A program made the position numbers and the translations under genes. Shown piece after piece: positions 45,525 to 55,419 of a DNA stretch of 64,000 nt (position 1 is the stretch's first letter; every line of letters starts with the position of its first letter). The notes beneath the pieces were generated by a model. The model did not search any database, was not told the origin of the DNA, and worked only from the letters and a program-made list of their open reading frames with translations. This DNA is from Chloroflexota bacterium (GTDB lineage: Bacteria > Chloroflexota > Chloroflexia > Chloroflexales > Herpetosiphonaceae). The stretch spans positions 558,001-622,000 of the forward strand of contig JAIUOC010000001.1 in the NCBI GenBank assembly GCA_020161265.1. Direction: 5' to 3'.

Positions 45525-45553
45525 TTTGCGTGTAGTGTCCCGAGGTACAACCC

Positions 45554-46588
45554 ATGGATACGATTCAAGTTCGGCCTGATGAACAGTTGAATGAATCAGC
45601 TTTAGCCGATTATTTATACGATAAGTTGCCTGGTGCTAGCCAATCATTAACCGTGCGCCAGTTTGGTGGTGGCGCTGCCAATTTGACCTATCTGCTGGAT
45701 TATGGTCATTATGAATATGTACTGCGTCGCCCGCCCCTAGGCCCAGTTGCTCCTTCAGCCCACGATATGGGCCGTGAATATCGGGTCTTATCGCAATTAC
45801 ATCCGGCCTTTGCTCAGGCTCCCCAAACCTTTTTATTCTGCAACGAACCTGAAATCATTGGTGCACCATTTTTTATTATGGAGCGCCGCCATGGTACGGT
45901 TGTTCGGCGTGAATTGCCACATCAATTTAATACTCCCGAAGCACCGCGTGCCCTCAGTTTGGCACTCGTCGATACCCTCGCTGATCTCCATGCTGTCGAT
46001 TATTCAATGATTGGCTTGAGCCATATCGGCAAACCCGACGGTTTTATATTACGTCAAGTTGTCGGTTGGTATGAGCGTTGGAACAAAGCCAAACCTGATG
46101 ATCTGCCAGCGATGGAGAATGTTTACGCTTGGCTTTGCGAGCAACAACCGCCAGCCTCAGCCCCAACCCTCGTCCACAACGACTACAAACTTGATAATGT
46201 GATGTTTCGCCAAAACGATCCCAGCCAATTGATCGCAGTATTCGATTGGGATATGTGTACCTTGGGCGAGCCATTGGCCGATTTGGGTACGTTACTGTGT
46301 TATTGGAGCCAGCCTGATGATCCGCCAGCCTTGCAAGCAGTAGCGATGATGCCAACAGATGGGCGTTTTGCAACCCGTGACGAATTGGTTGCGCGGTATG
46401 CTGAGCGTTCAGGCCGCGATGTGAGCCATATCCGCTATTATCATGTGCTTGGCCTCTATCGTTTAGTCGTGATTTTGGCCCAGATTTATGCCCGCTATCA
46501 ACGCGGCCAAACCAAAGATGCCCGTTTTGCCCAATTTGGGGCAGTTATTCCGATTATGGCCCAGGCTGCCGCTGATCTCACTAAATAA
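45554..46588 (+). CDS. APH-family phosphotransferase (ACAD10/11 kinase-domain-like)
   Basis: A 344-residue aminoglycoside-phosphotransferase-fold kinase. The N-lobe has FGGGAANLTYLLDYGHYEYVLRRPPLG, the catalytic loop VHNDYKLDNVMF and the metal-binding VFDWDMCTLGEPLADLG. This variant, with long N-terminal RQFGGGAANLTYLL, is typical of kinases paired with acyl-CoA dehydrogenases rather than of antibiotic resistance. Predicted to phosphorylate 4-hydroxyacyl-CoA for the neighbouring dehydrogenase (inference from the ACAD11/LvaA model). GAGGT precedes the ATG; a terminator follows. Confidence 0.88.
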   Translation: MDTIQVRPDEQLNESALADYLYDKLPGASQSLTVRQFGGGAANLTYLLDYGHYEYVLRRPPLGPVAPSAHDMGREYRVLSQLHPAFAQAPQTFLFCNEPEIIGAPFFIMERRHGTVVRRELPHQFNTPEAPRALSLALVDTLADLHAVDYSMIGLSHIGKPDGFILRQVVGWYERWNKAKPDDLPAMENVYAWLCEQQPPASAPTLVHNDYKLDNVMFRQNDPSQLIAVFDWDMCTLGEPLADLGTLLCYWSQPDDPPALQAVAMMPTDGRFATRDELVARYAERSGRDVSHIRYYHVLGLYRLVVILAQIYARYQRGQTKDARFAQFGAVIPIMAQAAADLTK

Positions 46589-46602
46589 CTCCCGTACCCC
46601 AA

Positions 46603-46629
46603 CCCTTCTCCCAACTGCTGGGAGAAGGG
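46603..46629 (+). terminator. Terminator after the kinase gene
   Basis: CCCTTCTCCCA (46603-46613) and TGGGAGAAGGG (46619-46629) form an 11-bp stem with a 5-nt loop, 14 bp beyond the stop at 46588. A T-containing tract (CATTTATTG) follows. Confidence 0.75.
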
Positions 46630-46720
46630 CATTTATTGATACCTCTCACCTATATTTCAATCTTCTAAATCTATCGAGCTAAAGTTGCTTGATTATTAAC
46701 ACCATAGTTTGATAGTTGTA

Positions 46721-46854
46721 GGCTCTGTCTAATAATTCCATGGTAGACTCTGCGGCAGGAGGTGGGTATGGCTCGCCATAAATTGACCGATGCCCAGTTT
46801 GCGGTATTACACCGCTCTTGCCAGCCGGAACCGCCGTGGCCGCCCGTGGAATGA
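46721..46854 (+). pseudogene. IS5-like transposase remnant at the CRISPR trailer end
   Basis: ATG 46768, with AGGAGGT upstream, starts MARHKLTDAQFAVLHR, the usual N-terminus of IS5-type transposases. A +1 shift then gives NRRGRPWND, the expected continuation, so the ORF is frameshifted and stops at 46854. The sequence ends abruptly where a partial CRISPR repeat begins (46855). GGCTCTGTCTAATAATTCC at 46721 may be the left terminal repeat. Only about 130 bp of the element remains; the rest of the transposase is missing. The gap 46630-46720 shows nothing else. Confidence 0.7.
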
Positions 46855-49800
46855 CCTCTGGGCGGATCGAATTATTGAAATATCTTATTGCCTGGACGTA
46901 AACGCAGGAACAAGATTGTTTCAGTATCCTCTGGGCGGATCGAATTATTGAAATGCTCGCGCTGATACTGCCGTTCGGCGCTCGTGATCTGTTTCAGTAT
47001 CCTCTGGGCGGATCGAATTATTGAAATTTGCAAGCGTTTCTTGTCGCATCAAGTCAAGAAGCGTTTCAGTATCCTCTGGGCGGATCGAATTATTGAAATT
47101 CGCCATGGCTGCGGCCTACGAATTGACCTACGTGTTTCAGTATCCTCTGGGCGGATCGAATTATTGAAATCAGCGTGTTGGGCCATGCGTTCGTCATGTA
47201 TCGCTAGTTTCAGTATCCTCTGGGCGGATCGAATTTTTGAAATAAACACGCCATTGATAATAGCGCGAGGTGGATACGTTTCAGTATCCTCTGGGCGGAT
47301 CGAATTTTTGAAATCTGTGCCCTTGCCGGTGGTCAATCGCCGATGCTCACAGTTTCAGTATCCTCTGGGCGGATCGAATTATTGAAATGGCTAGCAAATT
47401 ACTCTATATTGTGTCGGATAAGACGGTTTCAGTATCCTCTGGGCGGATCGAATTATTGAAATTCTGGATTGTGCGAAATATTCTAGGTCTATCGACTTGT
47501 TTCAGTATCCTCTGGGCGGATCGAATTATTGAAATACGCCCACCCGCAAGGCCGAGCGCCAAGCCCGCATAGTTTCAGTATCCTCTGGGCGGATCGAATT
47601 ATTGAAATCACCACCAGCGATCATCATAGCTTGCTGATTCCGATGTTTCAGTATCCTCTGGGCGGATCGAATTATTGAAATAGGAGCCTGCTCGGCTATC
47701 GGTGGTCTTGGCTGGATTGTTTCAGTATCCTCTGGGCGGATCGAATTATTGAAATGCTGCCAACTTAACTCATATGTATGTAGGAGGTAAGTTTCAGTAT
47801 CCTCTGGGCGGATCGAATTATTGAAATATTAAACCTTGTGAAGTTAAATTTAAAGTAAACATAGTTTCAGTATCCTCTGGGCGGATCGAATTATTGAAAT
47901 ATGGGCTTGCTAAGCAGCGTTCAGAGGCCTATGCACGTTTCAGTATCCTCTGGGCGGATCGAATTATTGAAATCAGTTAGGTAATTTGCTAGCTGGATTT
48001 GATGCTAGTTTCAGTATCCTCTGGGCGGATCGAATTATTGAAATTGCAATACAGATTATACCAATAACACGCATGGTTAAGTTTCAGTATCCTCTGGGCG
48101 GATCGAATTATTGAAATCAACCCGTAAACCCATTCGCTGTATTGGCGTTGAACGTTTCAGTATCCTCTGGGCGGATCGAATTATTGAAATTTCGCTAAAA
48201 GCATGGCGGCAACTGATGCAAACGTTTCAGTATCCTCTGGGCGGATCGAATTATTGAAATGTGCGGGCGGGTCGTTGTTGCCCGCTGCGGGCCAATGTTT
48301 CAGTATCCTCTGGGCGGATCGAATTATTGAAATTGCAACACGCCAACAAATCCTTAGCTATGGCCGACAGTTTCAGTATCCTCTGGGCGGATCGAATTAT
48401 TGAAATAAATTATCAGCGGGTGGGGCGATGCTCGACCAGGTGTTTCAGTATCCTCTGGGCGGATCGAATTATTGAAATATGGAGTAGTTATGGCAGGTAA
48501 CACCGAAGTCGATTGTTTCAGTATCCTCTGGGCGGATCGAATTATTGAAATTTTGGTTGATACCGCCCTCTAGCATGCGACCCTCATGTTTCAGTATCCT
48601 CTGGGCGGATCGAATTATTGAAATTGCCTTGTACCGACCACCCCACCCGACGGTTGAGATTTGTTTCAGTATCCTCTGGGCGGATCGAATTATTGAAATG
48701 ATTTTGAGCGCCACACAGCGCCAACGCTGATGATGTTTCAGTATCCTCTGGGCGGATCGAATTATTGAAATCGGAATGAATCAAGCTTGGTTTTGACCTC
48801 ATCAATGTTTCAGTATCCTCTGGGCGGATCGAATTATTGAAATTTCATCATTATCATGGTTGCGTAATCCAATGAAATGTTTCAGTATCCTCTGGGCGGA
48901 TCGAATTATTGAAATGACCAGATCGCGCATTGCCGAAAATACCATGACATGTTTCAGTATCCTCTGGGCGGATCGAATTATTGAAATATTTGACCGCCAG
49001 CGCAGCGCGTAGACCACAACGAGTTTCAGTATCCTCTGGGCGGATCGAATTATTGAAATTTACCAGTAAACGACTTAGTAGGCTGTTATCCAAGAGTTTC
49101 AGTATCCTCTGGGCGGATCGAATTATTGAAATAATCAATCAAGCACGATTCGATCTTTCTATGGCAAGTTTCAGTATCCTCTGGGCGGATCGAATTATTG
49201 AAATGGCCCACGATCCCAATGCTCTATGACCATACCCTTGTTTCAGTATCCTCTGGGCGGATCGAATTATTGAAATATGCTCTTGATCTGGCTGGTGTTG
49301 TGGATCGCCAATGTTTCAGTATCCTCTGGGCGGATCGAATTATTGAAATCTTTATGGCAGGCAGAGGATACTAACGGCAAGTTATGTTTCAGTATCCTCT
49401 GGGCGGATCGAATTATTGAAATCCCGTGGCGCTGGCCTTTAGTATCACCGTTGAAGGTCGTTTCAGTATCCTCTGGGCGGATCGAATTATTGAAATTGCC
49501 GCCAAGCTGGCGCTTTGTGGCCTCGATGGTGCGTTTCAGTATCCTCTGGGCGGATCGAATTATTGAAATATCAAAAGAAGGCATTACGTGAAACCCCGCA
49601 AGCGTTTCAGTATCCTCTGGGCGGATCGAATTATTGAAATGGCAACGGTAACACCTCCATACAATTGTCAAATATCGTTTCAGTATCCTCTGGGCGGATC
49701 GAATTATTGAAATAGTTTGTAAACTATCTAGTCATTATCGGCATATTTATGTTTCAGTATCCTCTGGGCGGATCGAATTATTGAAATGCTGCCAACTTAA

Positions 49801-52800
49801 CTCATATGTATGTAGGAGGTAAGTTTCAGTATCCTCTGGGCGGATCGAATTATTGAAATACTGTCTATAGTGCAACCTATTTTAAAACTGGTTGGTTTCA
49901 GTATCCTCTGGGCGGATCGAATTATTGAAATTTGTGTTTTAGCTGCTATTTGCTCCTCGGATAAATCGTTTCAGTATCCTCTGGGCGGATCGAATTATTG
50001 AAATAGAATCGGCCACGGCAATGCCCAATACTCACCTTGTTTCAGTATCCTCTGGGCGGATCGAATTATTGAAATACTTGAGGTCAATTGCCAGCTCGCG
50101 CTCCAAGCAGAGTTTCAGTATCCTCTGGGCGGATCGAATTATTGAAATGAAGATGTCACAGCATGCTTACTAGGCCTTAATATGTTTCAGTATCCTCTGG
50201 GCGGATCGAATTATTGAAATTGCTATCAATTCAGGCGGAGGATACCACCTATATTGTTTCAGTATCCTCTGGGCGGATCGAATTATTGAAATCCACCGAA
50301 TCACACGCCGCTGCTGGCGTAGCCGTTTGTTTCAGTATCCTCTGGGCGGATCGAATTATTGAAATCGGCGGCTTGCTCACGAATCCGGCGCTGTCCATTG
50401 CTGTTTCAGTATCCTCTGGGCGGATCGAATTATTGAAATTGATATTATCAGTCGCTTGTCGGCGCTGAATGGTACGTTTCAGTATCCTCTGGGCGGATCG
50501 AATTATTGAAATATGCCGTGAGTTTCTTTCAACATCTCTTGGAAGTTGTTTCAGTATCCTCTGGGCGGATCGAATTATTGAAATACGCTTGGCAGCCGTC
50601 ACCACTAGCGATGCAACGTGTTTCAGTATCCTCTGGGCGGATCGAATTATTGAAATTTTCTTAGGAGTTTGATATGAGATGGATAGTAGGCGGTTTCAGT
50701 ATCCTCTGGGCGGATCGAATTATTGAAATGCTTTGACCCGATTGATCGGATTCCTAAGCTGCGCACGTTTCAGTATCCTCTGGGCGGATCGAATTATTGA
50801 AATCGCGCCGAAGCACGCTTAAGAGAGGCGATGCACCACGTTTCAGTATCCTCTGGGCGGATCGAATTATTGAAATCTCGCAAGTATGAGTATGTGGTGC
50901 ATGAGGCGACATGTTTCAGTATCCTCTGGGCGGATCGAATTATTGAAATAGGTACTCTCTCGCTAAGCGTCTAAGCATGTACTAGTTTCAGTATCCTCTG
51001 GGCGGATCGAATTATTGAAATTCGCGTGCATCACCATAGCAACTTTGCGTTTCCGTTGGTTTCAGTATCCTCTGGGCGGATCGAATTATTGAAATAACCA
51101 TTGCAGTACGTTTAAACCCTTCCCAAAGTTGGTTTCAGTATCCTCTGGGCGGATCGAATTATTGAAATCTGTATTAGATACTTATGCCGTGCTTAAAAGT
51201 TTTGGTTTCAGTATCCTCTGGGCGGATCGAATTATTGAAATTTACCTCGTAGATACTAGTAAAGTATTTACACTGCTGTTTCAGTATCCTCTGGGCGGAT
51301 CGAATTATTGAAATTCCTCTAATATATGGTACGGTTCGATGCGTGCAATTGGTTTCAGTATCCTCTGGGCGGATCGAATTATTGAAATCGATTGCCACCG
51401 CAGGCCCAGCCCCCGCCGATCCGTAGTTTCAGTATCCTCTGGGCGGATCGAATTATTGAAATGGCTCCTAAACAGTATTATATCGAGCCGTTTGTAGGGG
51501 GTTTCAGTATCCTCTGGGCGGATCGAATTATTGAAATCTAAAGGCTTTAACACTGAGGTGAAACCAGACAAGGTTTCAGTATCCTCTGGGCGGATCGAAT
51601 TATTGAAATCAATAAATACCTTATTGCTATGTGGAAAGCTTTGAGTTTCAGTATCCTCTGGGCGGATCGAATTATTGAAATTTAATGATCTTTTGGTAAA
51701 AGCTGGAGGCTTCAAGTTTCAGTATCCTCTGGGCGGATCGAATTATTGAAATATATACAGTTTTATTAGTCAAGAGTCAAAAAGGTACGTTTCAGTATCC
51801 TCTGGGCGGATCGAATTATTGAAATGCGCTGCGAGACGATCAAAAAGCGGCTCGTGTCCTTGTTTCAGTATCCTCTGGGCGGATCGAATTATTGAAATGC
51901 AATAAATACCTTATTGCTATGTGGAAAGCTTTGAGTTTCAGTATCCTCTGGGCGGATCGAATTATTGAAATTACCAGTTACGACCATTATGCCCGTGTAC
52001 ATCATACGTTTCAGTATCCTCTGGGCGGATCGAATTATTGAAATATAGGTTTGTTTTTGATCGGGAGGCTAAAGTTAATGTTTCAGTATCCTCTGGGCGG
52101 ATCGAATTATTGAAATCGCTCGGATACTTCCGTAGCACTGCCATCTTTATTAGTTTCAGTATCCTCTGGGCGGATCGAATTATTGAAATTATAATTGCAG
52201 CGAAGGAACAACCCTCGAAACCGGAGTTTCAGTATCCTCTGGGCGGATCGAATTATTGAAATCCTACCTACTCATACCTTGATAAAAACAATTTCAAGTT
52301 TCAGTATCCTCTGGGCGGATCGAATTATTGAAATGAACAACCTAAACCAAAAGCAAAAAGAACTAAGAAGTTTCAGTATCCTCTGGGCGGATCGAATTAT
52401 TGAAATGTCTCAAGCAACTATCGCTCTAGATGCTGACATGTTTCAGTATCCTCTGGGCGGATCGAATTATTGAAATCAGAGGCAATAGACATATATGTAA
52501 GGATTGTTGGGTTTCAGTATCCTCTGGGCGGATCGAATTATTGAAATCTTATTAGATAAGGTTATCGGCTCGTTTATTTTGTTTCAGTATCCTCTGGGCG
52601 GATCGAATTATTGAAATTCGATTAGCCATATGTTTATACTCCTTAGTTTAAAAGAGTTTCAGTATCCTCTGGGCGGATCGAATTATTGAAATCGGATCTT
52701 CTAAGTATTTGGCTTTACGTCCGTTTGTTTCAGTATCCTCTGGGCGGATCGAATTATTGAAATAGAAAGCAGGCCTAGTAGCAGAGCAGTTTAAGGAGTG

Positions 52801-53195
52801 TTTCAGTATCCTCTGGGCGGATCGAATTATTGAAATGTGAGTTCAGTATCTTAAGTGGTGTAAATCCCCTAGTTTCAGTATCCTCTGGGCGGATCGAATT
52901 ATTGAAATATCCCCAACAAATGCCGCCGTGTGCGTTCACGTTGGTTTCAGTATCCTCTGGGCGGATCGAATTATTGAAATAGCTCTTTGCCGTATTCCAT
53001 GGCGACCTCGCAGTGTTTCAGTATCCTCTGGGCGGATCGAATTATTGAAATTCGCCGCTGATCAAATTGACCGATGTTTCAGCCAGTTTCAGTATCCTCT
53101 GGGCGGATCGAATTATTGAAATGAAAGATGATCCAATCACCACCCACAATCAGCGGATGTTTCAGTATCCTCTGGGCGGATCGAATTATTGAAAT
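46855..53195 (-). CRISPR. CRISPR array, 87 complete 37-nt repeats plus one truncated repeat
   Basis: The repeat on the minus strand starts ATTTCAATAATTCG and ends GAGGATACTGAAAC (37 nt), the usual ...GAAAC handle of type I repeats, so transcription runs from the leader at 53.2 kb leftwards. Complete repeats run from 46918-46954 to 53159-53195; the trailer-end copy (46855-46881) lacks 10 nt and abuts an IS remnant. The period is 70-75 bp, giving 87 spacers of about 33-38 nt. Repeats at 47207-47243 and 47278-47314 share one A-to-T change (plus strand). Two spacers occur twice (47756-47790 = 49788-49822; 51610-51644 within 51899-51934). Open frames across the array are artefacts of the repeat. 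Confidence 0.99.
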
Positions 53196-53489
53196 CGCCG
53201 ATTTGGGATGGATTTGATGCTATTTGGATGTTGCGCATGCGGCCTTTCGCGAAGCAGCAGCGTTTGTAGCGAATCAGTTTTAGCATCATCATAAGTCATA
53301 TCATACTCGATCCCCGCACAATTTCGCAACTCTATTTTTGTCCTAAAATGGGGGAGAGTTGCGAAACGAAGCTAGGGCTTTGGAATGGGCTAAATCGGTT
53401 ATTCAGCATGATTAGTAATCTAAAATCGAATCAACATTAGCCCACGATCAATCGAGTTGCGAATTCAGGCTGGCTATGGCTAAAAAAAA
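53196..53489 (-). promoter_or_regulatory. CRISPR leader with three GAGTTGCGAA motifs
   Basis: A 294-bp non-coding region between the first (newest) repeat and cas4. It contains a 12-bp perfect inverted repeat, TTTCGCAACTCT (53322-53333) against 53355-53366, and another GAGTTGCGAA at 53454-53463, so the 10-mer occurs three times in 141 bp. AT-rich stretches near 53395-53435 may hold the array promoter. No ORF of note. Confidence 0.75.
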
Positions 53490-54083
53490 CTAAAGCACAT
53501 CATTACAAAAGCGCCGAAATTCGCAATTGACACAAATTGCTTGTTGTTTAGGTGGCTCCGGCATAGTTTCATGGGCAATCATCTGGTGAATTTGCTCGAT
53601 GCTGCGTTGAACATCGTTAAGCTGGCGTTGACCCAACGGAATTTCAATCGCTTTACGCAACGGGAGCAAATAGCTAAATGCACGGCGAACCGGTTTTTGC
53701 CATTGCTCCATCACTAATAACGCATACGCCGCTAATTGGGCTTTGACATGGCTGCCTGGCATGCGCTCCGAAAGTTTATATTCAATCGGAATACACTCGG
53801 TTTCAGTCATAATAATTAAATCGAGCATCCCAACTAATCGATAGCGCTCTGAGCGAAGCAAAATATCAAAATGACGCTCGCCAGTTGTCAGCCCATAAGA
53901 GCGCAACGATCGCCGTTCTTCGCGACCAATTTCTTCGCGATGGCGCTCGATTCCAAGTTCCATTTTGCCAGTTATTGGTCGAACCCGCGGTAAACAGTAA
54001 CGATAAAAAACGACTCTCGGGCAAATTCGTGCCTGTTTGATGTCGGTAACTTCGAGAAAATAGTTGGGTTCATTGGTCGCCAT
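53490..54083 (-). CDS. cas4: Cas4 exonuclease
   Basis: A 197-residue RecB-like nuclease. An N-terminal Cys in ARICPRVVFYRY and a C-terminal CVNCEFRRFC provide the four iron-sulfur ligands. The nuclease core has GMLDLIIMTETECIPIEYKLS (Asp and Glu-x-Lys) and the helix AQLAAYALLVMEQ (QxxxY). It trims and selects PAM-containing prespacers for Cas1-Cas2. ATG 54083 is chosen (AAGGAG upstream); the gene overlaps cas2 by 14 nt. It is the last cas gene before the leader. Confidence 0.93.
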   Translation of the reverse strand: MATNEPNYFLEVTDIKQARICPRVVFYRYCLPRVRPITGKMELGIERHREEIGREERRSLRSYGLTTGERHFDILLRSERYRLVGMLDLIIMTETECIPIEYKLSERMPGSHVKAQLAAYALLVMEQWQKPVRRAFSYLLPLRKAIEIPLGQRQLNDVQRSIEQIHQMIAHETMPEPPKQQAICVNCEFRRFCNDVL

Positions 54084-54384
54084 CATCACTCCTTTCGCCC
54101 CAGCCATCGTCATCATCGGCTAAGATTGGGGCTGATTTGGGCTTGCCTGATGAACTGCGATGCTCAGCCCAATCTTTGGCACAAATCGGAATCATTTCAA
54201 TTGAATGTTCTTGATTGAGCACCAATTTGCTGATTTTGAGCCACAATTCTTCGCTCAGCGTGCGTGGAATATCGCCCATAAACGCACTATATTGAATCCG
54301 TTTTAGCGCATAATCAAGGCATAAATCGGCAACTTTACTACGAATGCGATCATCCACAATATCGTAAATCAGGAGTGTGCGCAT
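54070..54384 (-). CDS. cas2: Cas2
   Basis: 104 residues. A ferredoxin-like fold begins RTLLIYDIVDDRIRSKVADLCLDY with the conserved Asp after strand 1, then IQYSAFMGDIP. The C-terminal ~28 residues (after KDWAEHRSS) form an acidic, Asp/Gly-rich tail (ILADDDDGWGERSDDGDQ) longer than in many Cas2 proteins. Forms the Cas1-Cas2 integrase core. It starts 3 nt after the cas1 stop. Confidence 0.93.
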   Translation of the reverse strand: MRTLLIYDIVDDRIRSKVADLCLDYALKRIQYSAFMGDIPRTLSEELWLKISKLVLNQEHSIEMIPICAKDWAEHRSSSGKPKSAPILADDDDGWGERSDDGDQ

Positions 54385-54387
54385 AGA

Positions 54388-55401
54388 CTACCACGAGGCA
54401 ATAAATGGTGTGTAGGTTTCGCGATCGCCGCGCACAAATGTTGCGAGATGGCGAGCTTGGGATTGCATAATTACCCGCAAACTCACCCGTTTGGCCTCGT
54501 ATGGCTCGCTTGCTTCCAACCTTTTAAATAAGCGTTCGCGAATCATCTCGCGCGTATGGTCGCTTAATCGGCCAGTTTCATCTTGCTCGATCGTCATTTT
54601 GCGATTCACCAAACCCAAAATCGTGCGATCAACCACGGTTTGACGAAATTCTTCAATTAAATCAAGGACTAATGATGGTTTACCAGGCCGATCAGTGTGC
54701 ATAAAACCACCATATGGATCAAGCCCAGCCAGAACGAGACAACGCTCGATTTGGCTATACAAAATGCCATAGCCATAATTCAAGGCACTATTGAGCGGAT
54801 CACGTGCTCCTTGGGTTTCACGCCCAGGCCAATCTAAATCACAGAGCAATAATTCACGCACGCCAAACCAATAACGAGCTGCGCCGCGACCTTCGATACT
54901 CAACAGTGAAGGCCGAATTTGCTCAAGCTGCTGCGGCATAACCCGCTCAGCTTCAATAATATGATCACGCATTTCGGCGATAATTGGCTGAACCCGTTGA
55001 AAACAAGCAGGATCAGCCGTTTTGCGATATTTGGCCATCATTCGAAGTAAATTATGCTGATTTTCTAATTTGCCACAGACAAATGCGCGAGCTAGCCATG
55101 CACCGCGCTCATTTTCAAAAGCCTGCAATTGGGCACGTCGTGTTTGCACCGTACCCGTTAATCCGGCGCTATAGAGCGAAGCATAGGCAGTACCTGTGCT
55201 ACTCAAAAAATGAATGGGAATGCCATGCTCGGCGCAAGCTCGCACTGCATCGGATGAAATTCCAACGCCATACGATTCGATAATAACGTGATCAAGAATT
55301 AATAATGGAACTTCAGCCAAACGCTCTTTTTCACGCATGACCCGCAAACGACCTTGATGTTTTTGAATAAATGTGCCCCGTTCATGGACAATTAATTCCA
55401 T
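54388..55401 (-). CDS. cas1: Cas1 integrase
   Basis: 337 residues from the ATG at 55401 (GGAG 8 nt upstream). The N-terminal beta domain (ELIVHERGTFIQKHQGRLRV) is followed by the all-alpha catalytic domain. Metal ligands are Glu in LSIEGRGAARYW (~170), His in GFMHTDRPGKPSL (~235) and Asp/Glu in LVLDLIEEFR (~247-250). NSALNYGYGILYS is the family Asn-Tyr signature. All active-site residues are present, in line with the long array. Six-gene spacing in this operon is tight throughout. Confidence 0.97.
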   Translation of the reverse strand: MELIVHERGTFIQKHQGRLRVMREKERLAEVPLLILDHVIIESYGVGISSDAVRACAEHGIPIHFLSSTGTAYASLYSAGLTGTVQTRRAQLQAFENERGAWLARAFVCGKLENQHNLLRMMAKYRKTADPACFQRVQPIIAEMRDHIIEAERVMPQQLEQIRPSLLSIEGRGAARYWFGVRELLLCDLDWPGRETQGARDPLNSALNYGYGILYSQIERCLVLAGLDPYGGFMHTDRPGKPSLVLDLIEEFRQTVVDRTILGLVNRKMTIEQDETGRLSDHTREMIRERLFKRLEASEPYEAKRVSLRVIMQSQARHLATFVRGDRETYTPFIASW

Positions 55402-55419
55402 CATATGCTCCAAGTTTGG

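Noticed and set aside
45554-46588. Aminoglycoside resistance phosphotransferase
   Set aside because: The variant and its acyl-CoA dehydrogenase neighbour match the ACAD-associated kinase branch, not resistance enzymes.
49350-50255. Spacers at 49350-49385 and 50221-50255 with short matches to the reverse complement of the repeat (AGAGGATACT, GGAGGATAC)
   Set aside because: A 10-nt match among 87 spacers is expected with fair probability by chance; no functional link is claimed.
46984-53119. Many open frames of 60-136 codons on both strands across 46.9-53.1 kb
   Set aside because: They are translations of the CRISPR repeat (for example SILWADRIIE or NNSIRPEDTET recurring every ~24 residues), not genes.
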